Source: Comamonadaceae bacterium (GTDB lineage: Bacteria; Pseudomonadota; Gammaproteobacteria; Burkholderiales; Burkholderiaceae_C). Taken from it: 64,000 nucleotides of DNA. Positions 1-9,148 of the stretch are shown here, one piece after another. Under the pieces are notes generated by a model. The model was not told the DNA's origin. It did not search any database and saw nothing but the letters and a program-made list of their open reading frames with translations. The stretch is from the NCBI GenBank assembly GCA_947452785.1, contig CANGDZ010000003.1, forward strand, positions 37,226-101,225, written 5' to 3'. Every line of letters starts with the position of its first letter. Positions within the stretch are counted from its first letter, which is position 1. Position numbers and translations under genes: made by a program.

Positions 1-1
1 T

Positions 2-2242
2 ACGGGCGCCTTGGTGGTTGGCTGGGGCGTGATGCCGGCGCGTTCGCGTCTGGGCTCGCCCGAGCTGATGCTCCAAACCGAAGGCGATGTGGCACTGAAC
101 GGCTGGATCAAGATCACCAAAGACGGCACCGTGGTGCTGGCCATGCCGCGCAGCGAAATGGGACAAGGCGTGCACACCGCGCTGGCCATGCTGGTGGCCG
201 AAGAACTGGACCTGCCCCTGGCCCGCGTGCGCCTAGAACAAGCGGGCGCGGACAGCATTTACGGCAACGTCGCCATGCTGCTGGGCACCTTGCCTTTTCA
301 TCCGCTGGACAGCGAAGGCGAGCACCCGAGCGTCAAAATCAAAATGGGCGAATGGATCGTGGGCAAGATCGCGCGCGAATTGGGCATCAACGCCACGGGC
401 GGATCGTCCAGCATCGTCGACCTGTGGGAGCCCTTGCGCATGGCGGCCGCCACAGCACGTGCCAGCTTGGTGCAAGCAGCAGGGACCGCGTGGAAAGTGC
501 CTGCTGGCGAAATCACCGTGACCGATGGCGTGATGAAACACGCCTCCGGCAAGGCCGCTCATTATGGCGAAATGAGCGCAGCGGCAGCGGGCACGACCCC
601 TAACCCCGTCAACCCCAAATCGCCCCAAGACTGGAAGCTGATCGGCCAGCCCGCCGCACGCAGCGACATCCCGGCCAAGGTGATGGGCCAAGCCCAATTC
701 GGCCTGGACGTGCGCTTGCCCGGCATGCTGTTCGCTGCCGTGCGCATGAGCCCCATGCTGGGCGGCGCTGCGTCGTCCATGGACACCAAAGCCGCTTTGG
801 CTTTGCCAGGGATCGACAAGGTCGTTGCACTCGACGCCTGGGGCGGCGGCACCGCCGGTCTGGCCGTTGTGGCCCAAACTACTTGGCAAGCCCGTCAAGG
901 CGCGCAAGCGGTGCAGGTGCAGTGGCAAGCGCCCAGCACCGGTGCGGGTTCTGGTGCTTTGGACACCACGCGCATCCAAGCGGCTTTGCTCAACAGCTTG
1001 AACACCGAGAGCGGCTTTACCTTTTACGAGCAAGGCGTGCCCGTCCAGGCCGAGAAGGCGGCGGCCAGCCGCATCGACGCGCTGTACCAAGCGCCCTACT
1101 TGGCGCACGCCACGATGGAGCCGATGAACTGCACCGCGCAGGTGAAAGACGGACGCGTTGAAATTTGGGTGCCCACTCAAGTGCCGCTCATGGCTCGCGC
1201 CATCGCCGCCAAAGTGGCGGGCGTGAAAGAAGACCAGGTCACAGTGCATGTGACCATGCTGGGCGGCGGTTTTGGCCGCCGGCTCGATGTCGACTTTGTC
1301 GGCCAGGCCGTGCAAGTGGCCATGGCCTGCGCCGGCGCACCAGTGCAACTGAGTTGGTCGCGCGAAGAAGACATGACGCACGACTTTTACCGGCCCATGC
1401 ATCTGGCCAAGTTCCAGGCTGCGCTGGACGCGCAAGGCGAGGTGACCAGCTTGCGCATCAAGTCCGCAGGCGACGCCATCTCGCCGCGCTGGATGGCGCG
1501 CGCTGTGCCCATGTTGTCGGGCCCGATCGACATGCCCGACAAAACCACGTCCGAAGGATTGTTCGATTTACCCTACGGCTTTGCCAGCCAGCACATGAGC
1601 CATGTGGCCACGCAGTCGGGCGTGCCGGTGGGGTTTTGGCGTTCGGTGGGCCATTCACACAATGCTTTCTTTTCTGAAAGCTTCATGGACGAACTCGCAG
1701 TCGCCACGAAACAAGACCCCCTGGCCTTTCGCCTGGGCTTGCTCAAAGAAGCGCCGCGCTACGCGGCCGTGTTACAAAAAGCGGCCGACCTGGCCGGCTG
1801 GGGCAAAGCTTTGCCCGCAGGCCATGCGCACGGCATCGCACTGCACCAGTCGTTTGGCTCCATCGTGGCGCAGGTGGCTGAGGTGTCGCTGGAGCAAAGC
1901 CACATTCGCGTGCACCGTGTGGTCTGCGTCATCGACTGCGGCACCGTAGTCAACCCTCAGACCGTAGCCCAGCAAATGGAAAGCGGCGTGATCTTTGGTC
2001 TGAGCGCGGCCTTGTTTGGGCAGATCGACATCGTGGGCGGTGTGGTGCAGCAAAGCAATTTCCCCAACTACCCGATGGTGACTTTGGCTCAGGCGCCAGT
2101 GGTGCAAACCCACATCATGACCAGCACCCGCGCCCCCGGCGGTGTGGGCGAACCGGCCGTGCCGCCGATTGCACCGGCCGTGGCCAACGCCTTGTTTACT
2201 TTGACGGGCAAACGGCAGCGGGCTTTGCCTTTAAAGGCTTGA
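2..2242 (+). CDS. Xanthine dehydrogenase-family molybdopterin-binding subunit (IorB-like), 5' truncated
   Basis: Large molybdenum-cofactor subunit of an aldehyde/isoquinoline oxidoreductase-type hydroxylase, which hydroxylates an aldehyde or N-heterocycle and passes electrons to a partner [2Fe-2S] subunit. The frame is open to the window edge and reads TGALVVGWGVMP, typical of the segment after an N-terminal Tat signal, so the true start lies outside. Visible family features are EMGQGVHTALA near the start, LGGGFGRRLDVDF in the middle, and GGVGEPAVPPIAPAVANA at the C-terminus, which carries the active-site Glu of the GVGE motif. The small subunit gene is presumably upstream. Substrate cannot be told from sequence. 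Confidence 0.88.
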   Translation, partial: TGALVVGWGVMPARSRLGSPELMLQTEGDVALNGWIKITKDGTVVLAMPRSEMGQGVHTALAMLVAEELDLPLARVRLEQAGADSIYGNVAMLLGTLPFHPLDSEGEHPSVKIKMGEWIVGKIARELGINATGGSSSIVDLWEPLRMAAATARASLVQAAGTAWKVPAGEITVTDGVMKHASGKAAHYGEMSAAAAGTTPNPVNPKSPQDWKLIGQPAARSDIPAKVMGQAQFGLDVRLPGMLFAAVRMSPMLGGAASSMDTKAALALPGIDKVVALDAWGGGTAGLAVVAQTTWQARQGAQAVQVQWQAPSTGAGSGALDTTRIQAALLNSLNTESGFTFYEQGVPVQAEKAAASRIDALYQAPYLAHATMEPMNCTAQVKDGRVEIWVPTQVPLMARAIAAKVAGVKEDQVTVHVTMLGGGFGRRLDVDFVGQAVQVAMACAGAPVQLSWSREEDMTHDFYRPMHLAKFQAALDAQGEVTSLRIKSAGDAISPRWMARAVPMLSGPIDMPDKTTSEGLFDLPYGFASQHMSHVATQSGVPVGFWRSVGHSHNAFFSESFMDELAVATKQDPLAFRLGLLKEAPRYAAVLQKAADLAGWGKALPAGHAHGIALHQSFGSIVAQVAEVSLEQSHIRVHRVVCVIDCGTVVNPQTVAQQMESGVIFGLSAALFGQIDIVGGVVQQSNFPNYPMVTLAQAPVVQTHIMTSTRAPGGVGEPAVPPIAPAVANALFTLTGKRQRALPLKA

Positions 2243-2246
2243 GGCC

Positions 2247-3446
2247 TCAAGGCCCGTTGTAAAGCCAAGGCACATCGAGCAGGCTTTCACCCAGCAAGCG
2301 CATGGACATGTCGCGCCCCCAGCGCAACAAGCCACGCGCGTGAAAAATTTGTCCGTTGCGTATCGCCCGTTGTTGCACGCGTGCGTTGCGCTGCCAGCGC
2401 TGCTGGGCATACTGCGCCAACTGGGCGGGCAGGTCCCCATCGTGCAAGGCCAAGCAACGACCTAAGGCATCGGCGTCTTCGATCGCCATGCCCGCACCCT
2501 GTGCCATATAGGGTCGCATGGGGTGGGCAGCATCGCCCAGCAAGGCCACGCGACCTTGGGCTTGCTCTGCAGCGTTGGCCATCGGTGGGCGGTCACACAG
2601 GGGCCACAAACGCCAAGCGGGTACCGCATCGATCAAGGACTGCAAATCGGGGGCCACCGGGCCCAGCGCACGCTTCAAATCCGCCGCATTGGCCGCATGG
2701 TCCCAGGACGACACATCTTCAGGTGCCTGGCCATGCACGATGGCCACCACATTGAGCAACTCGCCCCGGCGCACGGGGTACTGCACCACGTGCAAATGCG
2801 GCCCCATCCACACCGTCACATGGTGGCTGCGCAAGGCCACGGGCAAATCGGCCTGCACCAGCAAAGCTCGGTAAGCCAGATGCCCACTGAATCGGGCCGG
2901 TGCATCACCCAACAGCTGGGCTCGCACGCGACTCCACAGACCATCGGCCCCCACCAGCGCCTGAGCGTTCAAGGTCGAGCCATCGTCCAAGTGGACCTGC
3001 AAGCCATCAGTTTGAGGCGTGTAACCGGCGATGCCTTGATTCAAATTCAGGCTCACGCGGCCCTGGGCATGCAGTGCGTCCAGCAGCATCTGGTGCAAAT
3101 CAGCCCGGTGGATGGTGGCGTAAGGCGCGCCATACTGGGCCACAGCTTGCGCCCCCCAGCGCAGCTGGCCGGTCACTTCGCCCGACACCGCATGACGCAC
3201 CTGCAATTGTTCGGGAAAAGCCGCCACTGCCTGCAGCGCAGAGTCCAGGCCCCAGGCTTGCAAAATGCGCGTGACGTTCGGACCGATTTGAATCCCCGCC
3301 CCCACCTCGGTGAACGCGGGCGCACGCTCGAACAAGCGCACATCGGCCCCGGCTTCAACGCAACGCAAAGCGGCCGCTAAGCCGCCAATGCCGCCGCCTG
3401 CGATCAACACCTGTTGGAGCCCACTTTCGGCCATGTTTATTGTCAT
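2247..3446 (-). CDS. FAD-dependent monooxygenase (salicylate/3-hydroxybenzoate hydroxylase-like)
   Basis: Class A flavoprotein monooxygenase of about 399 residues, full length for the family. It shows the N-terminal Rossmann motif IAGGGIGGLAAALR (about residues 15-28), the NADPH/FAD motif VGADGLWSRVR in the middle, and the ribityl-binding motif LLGDAAHPMRPYMAQGAGMA near residue 300. Such enzymes hydroxylate aromatic acids; the substrate cannot be deduced. A second in-frame ATG lies 12 bases inside (3434) and neither start has a good ribosome binding site. It converges tightly on the molybdenum hydroxylase gene (4-base gap) and is divergent from the U32 gene across about 50 bases. Confidence 0.85.
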   Translation of the reverse strand: MTINMAESGLQQVLIAGGGIGGLAAALRCVEAGADVRLFERAPAFTEVGAGIQIGPNVTRILQAWGLDSALQAVAAFPEQLQVRHAVSGEVTGQLRWGAQAVAQYGAPYATIHRADLHQMLLDALHAQGRVSLNLNQGIAGYTPQTDGLQVHLDDGSTLNAQALVGADGLWSRVRAQLLGDAPARFSGHLAYRALLVQADLPVALRSHHVTVWMGPHLHVVQYPVRRGELLNVVAIVHGQAPEDVSSWDHAANAADLKRALGPVAPDLQSLIDAVPAWRLWPLCDRPPMANAAEQAQGRVALLGDAAHPMRPYMAQGAGMAIEDADALGRCLALHDGDLPAQLAQYAQQRWQRNARVQQRAIRNGQIFHARGLLRWGRDMSMRLLGESLLDVPWLYNGP

Positions 3447-3499
3447 GGGTCAATTGTGCCTTGGGCTTGTGCCGCTTTAAAAATTGGACAATCAAATGC

Positions 3500-4867
3500 A
3501 TGACCACGATCAAAGCACCCGAACTTTTATTGCCCGCCGGTTCGCTCGACAAAATGCGCGCCGCCTTCGACTTTGGCGCCGACGCCATTTACGCCGGCCA
3601 GCCGCGCTACAGCCTGCGGGCGCGCAACAACGAATTCAAGCTGGAGCAGATTGGCATCGGCATTGCCGAAGCGCATGCCCGTGGCAAAAAGTTTTTCGTC
3701 ACCAGTAACCTGCTGCCGCACAACGACAAGGTGCGCACTTACCTGCGCGACATCGAGCCCGTCATTGCCATGCAGCCTGACGCGCTGATCATGGCCGACC
3801 CGGGCCTGATCATGATGGTGCGCGAGAAATGGCCTGAGATGCCCATTCACTTGTCGGTGCAAGCCAATACCGTGAACTGGGCTGCCGTCAAGTTTTGGCA
3901 AACCATGGGCGTGGCCCGCATCATCTTGTCACGCGAATTGAGCCTGGACGAGGTCGAGAAAATTCGCCAGGAATGCCCGGAGATGGAGCTGGAAGTGTTT
4001 GTGCACGGCGCGCTGTGCATCGCCTATTCGGGCCGCTGCCTGCTGTCTGGCTACTTCAACCGGCGCGACCCCAATCAGGGCACCTGTACCAACGCCTGCC
4101 GCTGGAGTTACGGCACGCAAGAGGCCACAGACGAGACCGACACCGGTGAAGTCACCCCCATTCGACTGGACGGTGACTTCAGCTTTGAGCAAGAGCAAGA
4201 AAGCGCCGAGAAAAACTTCTCCGCCTGCGGCGATGGCCAGCGCCATCCCGCGGCTGACAAGGTGTATCTGCTTGAAGAAGCCGGTCGTCCCGGCCAACTC
4301 ATGCCCATCATGGAAGACGCGCATGGCACCTACATCATGAACAGCAAAGACCTGCGCGCCGTCGAGCTGATCGAGCGCCTGGTCAAAATTGGCGTGGACT
4401 CATTGAAGATAGAGGGCCGCACCAAAAGCCTGTACTACGTCAGCCGCACCGCGCAGGTGTACCGCCGCGCGATCGACGATGCCGTGGCCGGTCGGCCCTT
4501 CAACCCCGAGCTGATCAGCGAACTGGACGGCCTGGCCTCGCGCGGTTACACCTCGGGCTTTTTGGAGCGCCGCCCCGCGCAGAACTACCAGAACTACGAA
4601 GTCGGCCACTCGGTGGGGCATCGCAGCCAGTTTGTGGGCGAGGTGCGTTCTGTGCAGGACGGCTGGGTGGAGGTGGAAACCAAAAACAAGTTTTCGGTGG
4701 GCGACACGATTGAAATCATCCACCCCAGCGGCAACCGCAAAGTGCCTTTGACGCAAATGAAAAACGCCAAAGGCGAAGCCATTGAAGTGGCACCCGGCAG
4801 CCCGCTCAGGGTGTGGATTCCCATGGACGGGCCCGCCGACGGGGCCTTGATTGCGCGGATGTTTTAA
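3500..4867 (+). CDS. trhP: U32 family peptidase-like protein (YegQ/TrhP, tRNA U34 hydroxylation)
   Basis: 455-residue member of the U32 family. The start MTTIKAPELLLPAGS is chosen because homologues begin there; the frame is open further upstream. The U32 signature is clear: EVFVHGALCIAYSGRCLLSG near residue 165-185, with further cysteines in GTCTNACRW that would bind an Fe-S cluster. Members of the TrhP branch make 5-hydroxyuridine at the tRNA wobble position using prephenate; older names call it a protease or collagenase. The C-terminal part carries the small U32 C-terminal domain. It appears monocistronic. Confidence 0.9.
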   Translation: MTTIKAPELLLPAGSLDKMRAAFDFGADAIYAGQPRYSLRARNNEFKLEQIGIGIAEAHARGKKFFVTSNLLPHNDKVRTYLRDIEPVIAMQPDALIMADPGLIMMVREKWPEMPIHLSVQANTVNWAAVKFWQTMGVARIILSRELSLDEVEKIRQECPEMELEVFVHGALCIAYSGRCLLSGYFNRRDPNQGTCTNACRWSYGTQEATDETDTGEVTPIRLDGDFSFEQEQESAEKNFSACGDGQRHPAADKVYLLEEAGRPGQLMPIMEDAHGTYIMNSKDLRAVELIERLVKIGVDSLKIEGRTKSLYYVSRTAQVYRRAIDDAVAGRPFNPELISELDGLASRGYTSGFLERRPAQNYQNYEVGHSVGHRSQFVGEVRSVQDGWVEVETKNKFSVGDTIEIIHPSGNRKVPLTQMKNAKGEAIEVAPGSPLRVWIPMDGPADGALIARMF

Positions 4868-4959
4868 GGCACCTTGGCCTGAGCTGAGCCCCGTATGAAG
4901 CCGCTTGTTGCACTAATGGATATTCATCATTTTTGTAAACAAGACTACACTGCAGAGCC

Positions 4960-5613
4960 ATGAACGCCGATCTACTGACCCTTTACCCCGCCTTGGCGCA
5001 AGTTGTGCCGAGTCTGGACGCACTCGGGGCGTCCACAACGCCCTTCACGGTGAAGGCACATTCTGTGTTGTTTGATGAGAACACGGCATGCCAGGGCTTT
5101 CCCTTGGTACTGGAGGGCGAAATCAAAGTGTCGCGTCATTCCAGCGATGGTCGCTCCCTGGAGTTGTACCGGGTGGTGCCGGGCGAGTTGTGCCTGGTGT
5201 CCAGTGCCAGTCTGTTTCGCAGCTCCCTGCTGTCCGCGCAAGGTATCTCCACAAGGGATACCCGTTTGATGTTGATTTCGCCTGCCGTATTCCACCAGTG
5301 GCTGGCGGTTGAATCATTTCGCGATACGATTTTGGGGCTGTTCGCCGAGCGCATGGCGGATCTGACGAGCCTGATTGATGCAGTCGCTTTTCAACGCCTG
5401 GACCAACGTTTGGCGGCCGCCCTGCTGGGGCGCGGTCCCCACCTGTCGTTGACGCACCAACAACTGGCCAACGAATTGGGTACGGTGCGTGAAATGGTGT
5501 CGCGCTTGCTGCGCCGCTTTGAACGCGAGGGTTGGGTGGAATTGTCGCGCGAACGCATCCAGATTCACGACAGCAAAGCCTTGCGCGCATGGGCCGAGAC
5601 GCCGACCAACTGA
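4960..5613 (+). CDS. Crp/Fnr family transcriptional regulator
   Basis: 217-residue regulator with an N-terminal cyclic-nucleotide-binding-type beta barrel (about 25-120) and a C-terminal winged helix (about 160-210). The recognition helix reads TVREMVSRLLRR, keeping the Arg-Glu-x-x-x-Arg spacing that CRP uses to read TGTGA. There is no N-terminal cysteine cluster, so it is not an oxygen-sensing FNR. A perfect TGTGA-N6-TCACA palindrome lies about 25 bases past the stop, in front of a small membrane protein gene (5721), so that gene is the likely target. The effector is unknown. Confidence 0.88.
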   Translation: MNADLLTLYPALAQVVPSLDALGASTTPFTVKAHSVLFDENTACQGFPLVLEGEIKVSRHSSDGRSLELYRVVPGELCLVSSASLFRSSLLSAQGISTRDTRLMLISPAVFHQWLAVESFRDTILGLFAERMADLTSLIDAVAFQRLDQRLAAALLGRGPHLSLTHQQLANELGTVREMVSRLLRRFEREGWVELSRERIQIHDSKALRAWAETPTN

Positions 5614-5637
5614 GGGGCGTTTTTTCACCTGGGTACG

Positions 5638-5659
5638 GTCTGTGAGTGAGGTCACAGAC
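5638..5659. promoter_or_regulatory. CRP-type operator, GTCTGTGA-N6-TCACAGAC
   Basis: A 22-base palindrome with two perfect 8-base arms around a 6-base spacer; it contains the canonical TGTGA-N6-TCACA core. It sits between the Crp/Fnr regulator gene and the small membrane protein gene starting at 5721, about 62 bases before that start, which suits activation. The neighbouring regulator has the matching recognition-helix residues. Binding is inferred. Confidence 0.7.
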
Positions 5660-5720
5660 ATTGAGAGCACCGACGAGTCCAATAGCGTCATCTTCCACTC
5701 TAGATGAAAAGGACTTTTCC

Positions 5721-5915
5721 ATGAAAACCAACGAAGGCACCATCGATCGCATCGTGCGCATTGCAGTCGGCATTTTGCTGCTGGCCCTCACCTACAACCA
5801 CACCATCGGCGCATGGGGTTGGATCGGCGTTGTGCCATTGCTCACCGGCGCCATTGGTTGGTGCCCGCTGTACACCTTGCTGGGCGTCAACACCTGCCCC
5901 GCCAAGTCGAACTGA
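5721..5915 (+). CDS. Small DUF2892 (YgaP-like) membrane protein
   Basis: 64-residue inner-membrane protein with two hydrophobic segments (about residues 11-30 and 32-50) and the family's conserved end GWCPLYTLLGVNTCP. The start at 5721 is preceded by AAGGA. Family members accompany rhodanese and sulfur genes, but their function is not established. A CRP-type site lies upstream and a strong terminator follows, so this is a single-gene unit probably controlled by the preceding regulator. Confidence 0.85.
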   Translation: MKTNEGTIDRIVRIAVGILLLALTYNHTIGAWGWIGVVPLLTGAIGWCPLYTLLGVNTCPAKSN

Positions 5916-5958
5916 ACTTCAGCGCCGGGCGGCACATCGTTGCCATAGCCCAAAAGAA

Positions 5959-5986
5959 AACCCCCTCGGCTTGCGCCTTGGGGGTT
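5959..5986. terminator. Bidirectional intrinsic terminator between DUF2892 gene and acnB
   Basis: Stem AACCCCC (5959-5965) pairs with GGGGGTT (5980-5986) across a 14-base loop. It is followed by ATTT on the plus strand and preceded by an A-rich run that would be U-rich on the minus strand. It lies between two convergent genes and can serve both. Confidence 0.75.
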
Positions 5987-6017
5987 ATTTCATGCGCTGT
6001 GAAAACGCTTGAACCGG

Positions 6018-8609
6018 TTAAGCGGCAACGCCCTTGGCGTTTTCCACATACTCTTCAATCTGGTTGAAGTTCAGGTACTGGTAAATGGCGGCGCCGTCGG
6101 CATTCACCACACCCATGGCTTCGTGGTATTCGGCCACGGTTGGGAACTTGCCCATCTTGGACGTGATTGCTGCCAGTTCCGCTGAAGCCAAGTACACGTT
6201 GGTATTCTTGCCCAAGCGGTTCGGGAAGTTACGTGTTGAGGTGGACACCACGGTCGCGCCTTCGCGCACTTGCGCTTGGTTGCCCATGCACAAAGAGCAG
6301 CCTGGCATTTCGGTGCGTGCACCGGCAGTGCCGAACGCAGCGTAATGACCTTCTTTGATCAACTCACTCTCGTCCATCTTCGTTGGGGGTGCCACCCACA
6401 ACTTGACCGGAATGTCGCGTTGACCGCCGAGCAACTTGGCTGCGGCGCGGAAGTGACCGATGTTGGTCATGCACGAGCCGATGAAGGCTTCGTCGATGTG
6501 CGTGCCAGACACTTCTGACAAGAATTTGGCATCGTCCGGATCGTTCGGGCAGCAGACGATAGGCTCTTTGATGTCGGCCAGATCGATGTTGATGACATGC
6601 GCGTATTCGGCGTTCTTGTCGGCTTCAAGCAACTCAGGCGCTGCCAGCCAAGCTTCGACTTTTTCGATACGACGGGCCAAGGTGCGGGCATCAGCGTAAC
6701 CGTCGGCGATCATGTTCTTCATCAACACCACGTTCGACTTCAGGTACTCCTGCACTGGCTCTTTGTTGAGCTTGATCGAGCAGCCGGCAGCAGAGCGCTC
6801 GGCCGATGCGTCAGACAATTCAAACGCTTGCTCGACCTTGAGGTTGGGCAAGCCTTCGATTTCCAGGATGCGGCCCGAGAACTCGTTGATCTTGCCGGCC
6901 TTGGCCACGGTCAACAAACCTTGCTTGATGGCGTACAGCGGAATCGCATGCACCAAATCGCGCAGGGTCACGCCGGGTTGCATCTCGCCTTTGAAACGCA
7001 CCAAGATCGATTCAGGCATGTCCAAAGGCATCACGCCTGTAGCGGCACCGAAAGCCACCAAGCCGGAGCCGGCGGGAAAAGAAATGCCGATCGGGAAACG
7101 GGTGTGGGAGTCGCCACCGGTGCCGACGGTGTCAGGCAACAACAAACGGTTCAACCAAGAGTGAATCACGCCGTCACCTGGACGCAGGGCGACGCCGCCG
7201 CGGTTGCTGATGAAGGCGGGCAGTTCGCGGTGCGTCTTCACGTCCACCGACTTGGGATAAGCGGCGGTGTGGCAGAACGATTGCATGACCATGTCGGCCG
7301 AGAAGCCCAGGCAGGCCAAGTCTTTCAACTCGTCGCGGGTCATCGGGCCGGTGGTGTCTTGTGAACCCACGGTGGTCATCTTGGGTTCGCAGTAAGTGCC
7401 GGGGCGAACGCCTTGGCCTTCTGGCAAACCGACGGCGCGACCGACCATTTTTTGCGCCAGCGTGAAACCGGCTTGGGTGCTGATCGGGGCAGTTGGCAAA
7501 CGGAACACGGTCGAAACAGGCAGACCCAAGAACTCGCGGGCTTTGGCGGTCAGGCTGCGGCCGATGATCAGGTTGATACGGCCACCGGCACGCACTTCGT
7601 CAAACAGCACATCGCTCTTGAGTTGGAAGGTGGTGACGGTTTCGCCATTGCGCACGATCTTGCCTTCGTAGGGCAAGACGTCGACCACGTCACCCATGTT
7701 GAGGGCGGTCACGTCCACTTCGATCGGCAAAGCGCCCGAGTCTTCTTGGGTGTTGAAGAAAATGGGGGCAATCTTGCCGCCCAACGTCACGCCACCGAAA
7801 CGTTTATTCGGCACAAACGGAATGTCTTCGCCAAAGCCCCAGATGATGCTGTTGGTGGCTGATTTGCGTGAGGAACCTGTGCCGACCACGTCGCCGACAT
7901 AAGATACCAAATTACCTTTTTTCTTCAGCTCTTCAATCATGGCCATGGGGCCGCGCTTGCCGTCATCTTCAGGCTTGAAAGGCGCGCCTTCACGGGTGTT
8001 CTTTAGCATCGCCAGGTAATGCAAGGGAATGTCAGGCCGGCTCCAGGCATCAGGCGCTGGCGACAGATCGTCGGTATTGGTCTCGCCCGGCACCTTGAAC
8101 ACGGTGATGGTGATTTTTTTCTCGACTTCAGGACGTGTGGTGAACCACTCGGCATCGGCCCAGCTTTGCATCACTTCTTTGGCCTTGGCGTTACCCGCCT
8201 TGGCTTTTTCGGCGACGTCGTTGAAGAAGTCGAACATCAACAAGGTTTTCTTCAGCGCTTGCGCGGCCACAGCGGCCACTTCCGCGTCGTCGAGCAACTC
8301 GATCAAAGGGTGCACGTTGAAGCCGCCGACCATGGTGCCAAGCAATTCAGTCGCCTTGGATTTGGAAATCAATGCAACATGGAGTTCGCCATGGGCCACC
8401 GCAGCCAAGAATGACGCCTTGACTTTGGCGGCATCGTCCACGCCTGGCGGCACGCGGTGCGTGAGCAAGTCCATCAGAAAAGCGTCTTCACCGGCGGGTG
8501 GCGCTTTTAGCAACTCGATCAGCTCGGCCGTTTGCTTGGCATCGAGGGGTAGGGGTGGGATACCCAATGCGGCACGTTCGGCGGCATGGTCACGGTAAGC
8601 TTTCAACAT
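6018..8609 (-). CDS. acnB: Aconitate hydratase B / 2-methylisocitrate dehydratase
   Basis: 863-residue AcnB, full length. It has the N-terminal helical HEAT-like domain characteristic of AcnB and absent from AcnA, and the cluster cysteines in [11 protein letters not shown] and [14 protein letters not shown]. It isomerises citrate to isocitrate with a [4Fe-4S] cluster, and in many proteobacteria also dehydrates methylcitrate. AGGAG precedes the ATG. It is the last gene of the leftward unit mdh - CitE-like - small exported protein - acnB (gaps of 27-38 bases), which ends at the shared terminator. Confidence 0.97.
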   Translation of the reverse strand: MLKAYRDHAAERAALGIPPLPLDAKQTAELIELLKAPPAGEDAFLMDLLTHRVPPGVDDAAKVKASFLAAVAHGELHVALISKSKATELLGTMVGGFNVHPLIELLDDAEVAAVAAQALKKTLLMFDFFNDVAEKAKAGNAKAKEVMQSWADAEWFTTRPEVEKKITITVFKVPGETNTDDLSPAPDAWSRPDIPLHYLAMLKNTREGAPFKPEDDGKRGPMAMIEELKKKGNLVSYVGDVVGTGSSRKSATNSIIWGFGEDIPFVPNKRFGGVTLGGKIAPIFFNTQEDSGALPIEVDVTALNMGDVVDVLPYEGKIVRNGETVTTFQLKSDVLFDEVRAGGRINLIIGRSLTAKAREFLGLPVSTVFRLPTAPISTQAGFTLAQKMVGRAVGLPEGQGVRPGTYCEPKMTTVGSQDTTGPMTRDELKDLACLGFSADMVMQSFCHTAAYPKSVDVKTHRELPAFISNRGGVALRPGDGVIHSWLNRLLLPDTVGTGGDSHTRFPIGISFPAGSGLVAFGAATGVMPLDMPESILVRFKGEMQPGVTLRDLVHAIPLYAIKQGLLTVAKAGKINEFSGRILEIEGLPNLKVEQAFELSDASAERSAAGCSIKLNKEPVQEYLKSNVVLMKNMIADGYADARTLARRIEKVEAWLAAPELLEADKNAEYAHVINIDLADIKEPIVCCPNDPDDAKFLSEVSGTHIDEAFIGSCMTNIGHFRAAAKLLGGQRDIPVKLWVAPPTKMDESELIKEGHYAAFGTAGARTEMPGCSLCMGNQAQVREGATVVSTSTRNFPNRLGKNTNVYLASAELAAITSKMGKFPTVAEYHEAMGVVNADGAAIYQYLNFNQIEEYVENAKGVAA

Positions 8610-8647
8610 GGTGTTCTCCTGTCTGTCAAAGTGAAATTAAAAAAGGG

Positions 8648-9115
8648 CTACCGACCCATGCCTGTCGTATCGATCAGGCTGGGCGGGGGGTTCTTGATCA
8701 TCTCTTGGGCAAAAGCCAATTGATCCGGGTGTGCGCATTCATCGGCCAAACGGCGGCCTTTTTTTTGATCCATCAGCATCGATTTATTGGCCAGCTGCAA
8801 CCACACCGCACCGGCTTTGGCGTCTTCCAAACGAATGGCACCGGTGGTGGTCGCCACCGCCTTCATGTGGTAATGAAAGCCTTTGCCATACACGTTGAAA
8901 TGGCCGGGGGCCGCAGGATCATGCGCCAAGTGCACGGCGGCACCCAATTCACACGGCATTCGACCCACATGAACCCGCTGGGCAAGGATGAGCGACTCGG
9001 CTGAAACCACCTCTTCGGATTTAGGCATGGGCCGGTGAGGCGATGGGGCCGATTGCGCCCACACCACAGGTAGACACAGGGCCAAAAACAGCCCTCCCAA
9101 GATCCGTGTTGTCAT
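8648..9115 (-). CDS. Small exported protein of unknown function in the mdh-acnB unit
   Basis: 155 residues with a clear signal peptide (hydrophobic LGGLFLALCLPVV, then VWAQSA as probable cleavage region), so it is likely periplasmic. The start at 9115 is preferred over in-frame ATGs upstream because GGAGA lies eight bases before it. The mature part is His- and Lys-rich, with FHYHMK in the middle and a single cysteine in MPCELG. I do not recognise a family. It lies between the CitE-like gene and acnB with gaps of about 35 bases, so it is probably co-transcribed with TCA genes. Confidence 0.75.
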   Translation of the reverse strand: MTTRILGGLFLALCLPVVWAQSAPSPHRPMPKSEEVVSAESLILAQRVHVGRMPCELGAAVHLAHDPAAPGHFNVYGKGFHYHMKAVATTTGAIRLEDAKAGAVWLQLANKSMLMDQKKGRRLADECAHPDQLAFAQEMIKNPPPSLIDTTGMGR

Positions 9116-9148
9116 GAGCTTCTCCATTGAAGATGAATCCATTGCCGT

